Origin: Sphaerospermopsis sp. SIO1G1
GTDB lineage: Bacteria; Cyanobacteriota; Cyanobacteriia; Cyanobacteriales; Nostocaceae
Reading direction: 5' to 3'
DNA: 49,026 bases
Assembly (NCBI GenBank): GCA_010672785.1
Contig: JAAHFX010000010.1
Location: 47,712 to 96,737, forward strand
Each line of letters starts with the position of its first letter. Position 1 is the first letter of the stretch. The notes beneath the pieces were generated by a model that was given only the letters and a program-made list of their open reading frames with translations, made no database searches and was not told the origin of the DNA. Positions 44,137-49,026 of this stretch are shown here, piece after piece. Made by a program: the position numbers and the translations under genes.

Positions 44137-44949
44137 TTAATTCTGCACACAAAAGTTAATTATTGGCTCAGATTCTATTTTATCTAGTGCTACAGACTCT
44201 AAAAATTGTTGCCAATGTAATTTGACTATATTATCATTTGGGTTTTGGCAACGTAGTTTGACTAAAGAAGTCAGTGCATCATGCCAAATTCCAGCTTGTG
44301 CATAGGTAGAAGCTTGCGACAATAAGTTTGTTGCTTCTCCTGAATCTAAAACAGGTAAGTCTCTGGATATGGGTTTGACTACACCTTCCACAAAAACATT
44401 TCTACTAGAGTCTTCAGAATCACAAATTAAGGTCAGATACCAACGATAATTATTATTGGTTTCTAAATTGACTTCTTGCTCAGGTAAGGTAACACTAACA
44501 ATTCCTGATTGTTCAGGTAGAGTGATTATCTTTTGATAAACTACTTTCTGATCATTTTCATCTTCTAGGTTGTCAGTGAGTAAAAGAAATTCAGCAGTTT
44601 TGGCTTCAGAAGTTGGTATATGCCAGAAAAATGTAGGATTTTTCGCTACAGTTAGTCCTAATTTACTACTAGGTAGTAACGAAGTGATTATTTGTTTATT
44701 CAGACATGAAGAACCACGGGTAGCTGCACCAACAGTCTCAGGGTTTTCCCGATCATCTATGGGAGGTTTGAATCTAGTTGCGGCACCAATGGTATTGGGA
44801 TTATTTTTGTTATCTATTGAAGGACGGAATCCTTGACTGGTTAGCCAAGTTTTATCTTGTGAATATGTTTGAGCTTGTACAGTAGGCGATAGAATGCTAA
44901 AAATTAAATAAGCTACAACAAAGGAGAATGGTGTCTTTGGTAACTTCAT
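44137..44949 (-). CDS. DUF928 domain protein (exported)
   Basis: 270 residues: signal peptide (1-26), a short duplicated stretch (PSIDNKNNPNTIGAATR and PPIDDRENPETVGAATR), then the DUF928 domain (~75-260) with FFWHIPTSEAKTAEFLLL and YRWYLTLICD. DUF928 proteins occur in filamentous cyanobacteria, often next to CHASE2 proteins. First gene of a two-gene unit with the cyclase. A periplasmic ligand-sensing or regulatory role is only inferred from context. Confidence 0.85.
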   Translation of the reverse strand: MKLPKTPFSFVVAYLIFSILSPTVQAQTYSQDKTWLTSQGFRPSIDNKNNPNTIGAATRFKPPIDDRENPETVGAATRGSSCLNKQIITSLLPSSKLGLTVAKNPTFFWHIPTSEAKTAEFLLLTDNLEDENDQKVVYQKIITLPEQSGIVSVTLPEQEVNLETNNNYRWYLTLICDSEDSSRNVFVEGVVKPISRDLPVLDSGEATNLLSQASTYAQAGIWHDALTSLVKLRCQNPNDNIVKLHWQQFLESVALDKIESEPIINFCVQN

Positions 44950-45205
44950 GAGTTAAATATCCTCTTGTGTCAATTATTTTATACTCTAGCTACGAAAATA
45001 AACTGAGATGTTGTCAGTTTTTTGAAAGACACCCTGGAAAAAATAGTCACCGTAAATATATGTATCTGACCAATGTTTTTATATCTAGTCACTCAGATAC
45101 ACAGTAGGTAATAATATTATGTTATACAAATTGCTATGATGATTTTACGAATTGAATGAAATAATCGTAACACTTACATTACGAAATATATTTTTGGAGT
45201 TACTC

Positions 45206-46381
45206 CTAATTCATAGCACCCAAGGCGATCGCTGCATTTTGTCCACCAAAACCAAAACTAAGACATAATGACTGTTCTATTTGCTTTTTTGTTGCCGTAG
45301 TCACAAAATTGAGGTTAAATTCAGGTTTGTGTAGTCCCACACATGGGGGCAATATCTTATACTTTAAACTTAATAATGAAAATGCTATTCCTAAAGCTCC
45401 TGATGCTCCCAAAGTATGACCTGTAGCTCCTTTAGTAGAACTAACTGCTACATGATCTGGAAACACAGAACGTATCACTTTATTCTCTAATTTATCATTT
45501 AAAACCGTAGCTGTACCATGTGTATGAATGTAGTCAATATCTTGGGGTTGTAAATGACTACGTTGTAAACACTGTTTAATAGCAGAAATTACACTTTTTC
45601 CATCTGGATCAGGCTTGTTTCCATGAAAAGCATCTGCTGTCAAGCCAAAACCTAAAATCTCTCCGTAAATTTCAGCTTGACGTTGCTTTGCTAACTCAGC
45701 AGATTCCAGGATAAAAACTGCCCCACCTTCACCCAAAACGAAACCCTCTCTGTGCAAATCAAAAGGATAAGCACCTGTCTGCGCTAAAGCTCCCATTTGT
45801 TGAAAACCACAAATAGTTAGAGGAGTTATAGGTGCTTCCACTGCACCAGCGATCGCCCTTTGACATTGGCCAGTTTGAATTAACATAGTTGCTTGAGCGA
45901 TCGCCCAAATACCTGTAGCACAGGCTGCCATAGGTGCTAAAACTGTACCCGATGCGCTAATTTGCCTGGCAACTGCCATCGCATTTTCATGGGGTAAGGT
46001 ATTTAACCAATATTCTATTTTTTCTGGATGATCAGAATTGACTAAAAAATGACTTGAGTGATGTAATTGCTTGGCCAAATTTTCCCAACGGCCTTGATAA
46101 CCCCGACTAGAACCAATCACTACAGCACAGTTAGGTAGAGGCGTGACTAAGTTAGCATCTGCCAAGGCATCACTAACAACTTTTTGGTTTAATGTATTTA
46201 ATTGGCATGGGGTGTCAAAAATCAAACCTAAAGGAAGTTCTGAGAGTTCTGAAAAAGGTTGGTGTAATTTAATTCCTGTTTTTAAGCTCAATAAATTTAC
46301 CCAACTTTCTCTCCAGCTATTACCCAAAGCGGAAATTAAACCAATTCCAGTAACAACAACCTTAACCAATTTTGTATTCAA
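45206..46381 (-). CDS. beta-ketoacyl-ACP synthase family protein
   Basis: Thiolase-fold condensing enzyme, 391 residues (somewhat short for FabF). Catalytic Cys in APMAACATGIWAIAQA, and both His: HTHGTATVLNDKLE and STKGATGHTLGASGALG; GFGFGGQNAAI-type end (LSFGFGGQNAAI). All residues are present, so it should condense acyl-ACP with malonyl-ACP. It stands alone, not beside fabD/acpP, and is closer to a secondary or specialised synthase than to housekeeping FabF. It does not adjoin a polyketide cluster in this window. Confidence 0.9.
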   Translation of the reverse strand: MNTKLVKVVVTGIGLISALGNSWRESWVNLLSLKTGIKLHQPFSELSELPLGLIFDTPCQLNTLNQKVVSDALADANLVTPLPNCAVVIGSSRGYQGRWENLAKQLHHSSHFLVNSDHPEKIEYWLNTLPHENAMAVARQISASGTVLAPMAACATGIWAIAQATMLIQTGQCQRAIAGAVEAPITPLTICGFQQMGALAQTGAYPFDLHREGFVLGEGGAVFILESAELAKQRQAEIYGEILGFGLTADAFHGNKPDPDGKSVISAIKQCLQRSHLQPQDIDYIHTHGTATVLNDKLENKVIRSVFPDHVAVSSTKGATGHTLGASGALGIAFSLLSLKYKILPPCVGLHKPEFNLNFVTTATKKQIEQSLCLSFGFGGQNAAIALGAMN

Positions 46382-46687
46382 GAATTCAGTAGTTGTGCAA
46401 AATAAATTTCATAGTTAGGAGAGGGAACAGGGAATAGGGAATAGGGAACAGATGGAAAATTGTCCTTTTGGTAACATAAATTGGGTTAATTTACTTCTTG
46501 TCAGTTCCTAAAATCAGGCTTTTGATGCTTCCCTGATGTTGGATTGGGATTTTTAAAGAGTTAAATTTTCCCATACCCCATACCCTAAACCCTGTCTTAA
46601 CTTTAGTTATTTTGTCACCTGGTTAGATGAAACACAAACTTTAACCCAAAATAAATTTTAAACACCTGTAAGCTGACCACTGACTAT
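46382..46687. repeat. spacer with two dispersed repeats
   Basis: GCAAAATAAATTTCATA...AGGGAACAGGGAATAGGG (46397-46455) resembles 21742 and 19413. 46454-46590 matches 41207-41310 and, in its first part, 16150-16195. No gene. Confidence 0.6.
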
Positions 46688-47446
46688 TTACTGAGCCGCT
46701 TTGAAATTATCAATTCCTTCGGTAACTTTAGCGGACTCAATTGTATCGCCTTGTTGAATTTTGCTAACCACATCAAACCCTTGAGTAACATAGCCAAACA
46801 CAGCATAGCTGCCATCAAGAAATGCCAGATCCGCTAGAGCAAAATAAAACTGAGAAGAAGCAGAGTCAGGCATTTGGGATCTGGCCATTGCGACTGCACC
46901 TAATTTGTGAGTCAAAACAGGTTTTTTCTTAACTGTCTTACTATAAGTAGGTTGATCCTCGCCATCTATTTTAATTTCTAAGGGTATACGTCGTTCTGTA
47001 CCAATGTTGGGATCTAAATAACCACCAGTTCCATTACCCAGGGGATCACCACCTTGAACTACAAAAGGATCGGGATCACGGACAACTCGGTGGAATTTTA
47101 AACCATCATAAAAACCCTTGTCTACCAACTCAACAAAGTTTCCTGCTGTGACAGGAGCGTTATCACCATCAACTTCAATAGTAATAGTTGAACCGTTCAC
47201 TTTCATTTCCACAGTTGCCTTACCTTCGAGCCGTGGTAAATTTTTCATACCTGGAATCTTCTCTCTTTTATTTTCTGATACAGTTTTAGCCTGAGCTATT
47301 GATTCTGAGTTTGTCGTTGTCAGTTCAGAAGTGGTTGTAGAAGCGGCAGATGTCTCAGAGGAAACTTGCTCTGTTGCACATCCGCCTAAAACCAGACCAC
47401 TAATCATCAACAAAATCACTAAAAATTGTGAAAATTTAAACCGCAT
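46688..47446 (-). CDS. cyclophilin-type peptidyl-prolyl isomerase, lipoprotein
   Basis: 252 residues. Lipoprotein signal peptide with lipobox VLGGCA (Cys ~23), a Ser/Thr-rich linker (~25-60), then a cyclophilin domain (~75-250): NFVELVDKGFYDGLKFHRVV, FVVQGGDPLGNGTGG, VAMARSQMPDSASSQFYFAL (in part) and YAVFGYVTQGFDVV. Helps folding in the periplasm or thylakoid lumen. It lies between a ketoacyl synthase and ycf4, with a 37-base gap to ycf4. Confidence 0.92.
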   Translation of the reverse strand: MRFKFSQFLVILLMISGLVLGGCATEQVSSETSAASTTTSELTTTNSESIAQAKTVSENKREKIPGMKNLPRLEGKATVEMKVNGSTITIEVDGDNAPVTAGNFVELVDKGFYDGLKFHRVVRDPDPFVVQGGDPLGNGTGGYLDPNIGTERRIPLEIKIDGEDQPTYSKTVKKKPVLTHKLGAVAMARSQMPDSASSQFYFALADLAFLDGSYAVFGYVTQGFDVVSKIQQGDTIESAKVTEGIDNFKAAQ

Positions 47447-47483
47447 TGATAATTATTGACTCAACCAGAGTATCTTAGCAATT

Positions 47484-48053
47484 TTAAAGTCCTTCCAAGG
47501 GTACGTTGAGAAAGCGAGCTAATTGAGCGCCTTGGGTTTCTAATTCAGCTAAAGACATAGGTTGACCAACCCGAGTCAGAGGAATATCGCGTCTTCCCTT
47601 TACCTTGAGATAAAGAGCACGTTGGGGATTTAATCCCTCTTTAATGGAGATACGAACAGACTGTACGTTTTGGATGCTACTTTCGATTTCAATTTGACGG
47701 TTTTTACCAGGAAAACCCCAGCGAAAAATTTTGAAATTGCCAGTTTCCTGATTGAATTCATTGTAACCGCCGCCTACATCCCACAAAATCACTAACCACA
47801 AGTATAGAGATAAGAGCAAACCCGCAGTCCCATACAAACCCATTACCAATCCTTGGGGTATGAATACCAGTTGAGTGGGATCAGTAACAATGAGTAGATT
47901 GAGTTTTAAATAACTAGAGATACTGGCCAACAAAAAGCCAGATGCGCCCATAGTGACAATAGTTGCCCAACAGTAGTTACTCAACCGACGAGAACCGAGA
48001 ACGTTTTGATTTAGAAGGTTATCACCTTTATTGATCGTTTTTGATGTCGTCAT
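47484..48053 (-). CDS. ycf4: photosystem I assembly protein Ycf4
   Basis: 189 residues, with two membrane helices (~28-50 and 63-88) and a C-terminal domain with KIFRWGFPGKNRQIEI, VQSVRISIKEGLNP and LYLKVKGRRDIPLTRVGQPM. Ycf4 scaffolds photosystem I assembly in the thylakoid membrane. It is transcribed away from psbD, and the two share a 687-base control region. Confidence 0.95.
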   Translation of the reverse strand: MTTSKTINKGDNLLNQNVLGSRRLSNYCWATIVTMGASGFLLASISSYLKLNLLIVTDPTQLVFIPQGLVMGLYGTAGLLLSLYLWLVILWDVGGGYNEFNQETGNFKIFRWGFPGKNRQIEIESSIQNVQSVRISIKEGLNPQRALYLKVKGRRDIPLTRVGQPMSLAELETQGAQLARFLNVPLEGL

Positions 48054-48740
48054 TTAAACTACCTTAGACTGTAAGATTTTGTTTGTAAATTGGGAAATCA
48101 AGTATGAGATTTATATCTCATATTTAAGAGCATTTAAACTTTTAAAGATACAATTATTCAAGCTCATATCTGAATGTTGCCTAAACAATTGATCTCATCA
48201 GCCCATAGTTACAGAAAAAAGACTCTTTAGTTTAATGCTGCATTTAGGATTAGAGATTTTCGTGAATTTTACCATTTCTACCTGCAAATTACCCCAATAA
48301 TGGAAGTTTACTGATCAAGCTAACATTCTCTTAGTTGATCAAAATGTATTGCAAGCTATAATATTTATGAGAAAGTTTGTATCGTTTTGTTAAAATTCTG
48401 ATCTGTCTACAGGTCTAGGATTCCCGATACTTAACTAAATTCACCTATGTTCAGCCCAAATCTTGACGAATGTGATAAGTTAAGGATCGTTAAGTTACTA
48501 CTTCCTCAATAAATTAAAAAAAGGTAGTAGTGCTGGCATATTTCTGAGAAATACCTAGATATTCATATGTATAGGTGATAAAATCTCAGAACACATTGGT
48601 TACTCAAGGAAGAGTAACTAATAATGTCAAAATTACGTTTAATTCCTCAAGGTAGTTAGTTGCTAAGGAAAATAAAATTTCCTGAGTATTCTGCCCAAAA
48701 TAACGTAGCAATTTTTAGTAAATAAGAGGATTTTAATTAA
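48054..48740. promoter_or_regulatory. ycf4-psbD divergent control region and psbD leader
   Basis: No full gene. A pair of 8-base units GTTAAGGA-TC-GTTAAGTT at 48479-48496 has the 8-2-8 spacing of the HLR1 (RpaB) site. The part nearest psbD holds a hairpin GTTACTC-AAGGAA-GAGTAAC (48599-48618), an 11-codon ORF (48624-48659), a hairpin AGGAAA-ATAAAA-TTTCCT (48666-48683) and TTGCTA/TAGCAATTTTT around it (48660-48716). Shine-Dalgarno AGAGG at 48725. Regulation is inferred, not shown. Confidence 0.5.
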
Positions 48741-49026
48741 ATGACCATCGCAGTTGGACGCGCCCCCTCAAGAGGGTGGTTTGACGTACTAGACGACTGG
48801 TTAAAGCGCGATCGCTTTGTATTCGTAGGCTGGTCTGGAGTTTTACTATTTCCTTGTGCCTTCCTCGCATTAGGCGGTTGGTTAACCGGTACAACCTTTG
48901 TTACATCCTGGTACACCCACGGATTAGCATCCTCCTACTTAGAAGGTGCAAACTTCTTAACCGTAGCAGTATCAACACCCGCAGACAGCATGGGACATTC
49001 CTTGTTGTTCCTATGGGGACCTGAAG
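48741..49026 (+). CDS. psbD: photosystem II D2 protein (PsbD), 5' part
   Basis: Partial: the first 95 codons are present and the gene runs off the window. The start MTIAVGRAPSRGWFDVLDDW, then LKRDRFVFVGWSGVLLF and LEGANFLTVAVSTPAD, is unmistakably D2, a core subunit of the photosystem II reaction centre that binds P680 chlorophylls and quinone QA. psbC normally overlaps its 3' end, outside this window. Confidence 0.98.
   Translation, partial: MTIAVGRAPSRGWFDVLDDWLKRDRFVFVGWSGVLLFPCAFLALGGWLTGTTFVTSWYTHGLASSYLEGANFLTVAVSTPADSMGHSLLFLWGPE

Overview
This is a stretch of chromosome from a filamentous, low-GC cyanobacterium, most likely a member of the Nostocales (Anabaena/Dolichospermum/Nostoc type). 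The evidence is photosynthesis genes (acsF, ndhD, psbY, ycf4, the start of psbD), cyanobacterium-specific families (DUF1830, DUF4079, DUF928, DUF6761, TIGR02652, GUN4, XisH/XisI), many GCGATCGC (HIP1) palindromes, and heptamer short tandem repeats of the CAGTTAT type. I cannot place the genus from sequence alone.

Layout. Positions 1-1,700 are a degraded accessory patch: a palindromic element, a broken EACC1/GUN4 conflict-type gene and a HicB/HicA toxin-antitoxin pair. Positions 1,964-8,234 hold acsF (chlorophyll ring E formation), an FkbM methyltransferase, a zinc alcohol-dehydrogenase-like protein, two unassigned cyanobacterial proteins and a GIY-YIG protein, separated by repeat-rich spacers. 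Two tRNAs (Thr-GGT and Tyr-GTA) follow at 8.35-8.59 kb. Positions 8,991-15,934 carry an ABC exporter, DUF1830 and DUF4079 proteins, a membrane protein, a lone ABC ATPase, an OmpR-type response regulator and a DUF6761 protein. Positions 16,209-25,105 contain an isopropylmalate/homocitrate synthase-like enzyme, the BolA/monothiol glutaredoxin pair (iron-sulfur and iron homeostasis), ndhD (NDH-1), a degenerate flavin disulfide reductase homologue, cobD (cobalamin) and an HU protein.

Positions 25,513-26,243 are a xisH-xisI pair. It converges on a four-gene type IV pilus operon, pilM-pilN-pilO-pilQ (31,553 down to 26,292), which encodes the inner-membrane alignment complex and the outer-membrane secretin. 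Positions 31,699-41,819 hold a sugar-type solute-binding lipoprotein, folC, psbY, a gamma-carbonic-anhydrase-like protein, TIGR02652 and VOC proteins, a two-domain M16 peptidase, an exported agmatine-deiminase-like protein and a small membrane protein. Positions 41,905-48,053 hold a CHASE2-adenylate cyclase-PilZ-like sensor paired with a DUF928 protein, a ketoacyl-ACP synthase, a cyclophilin lipoprotein and ycf4. psbD runs off the right edge, transcribed divergently from ycf4.

The most striking property of the window is how far small repeats reach into genes. Several MITE-like families, palindromes and tandem repeats fill most spacers. They also supply the stop codons of the M16 peptidase and the ABC exporter, and they sit in frame inside cobD and folC. 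The octamer array inside folC could in principle switch reading frame by slippage. Other points of interest are a flavoprotein that has lost its redox cysteines, a Tat-type lipoprotein form of agmatine deiminase, and a structured psbD leader with a tiny upstream ORF. I found no CRISPR array, prophage or complete insertion sequence, and no convincing new multi-gene system.
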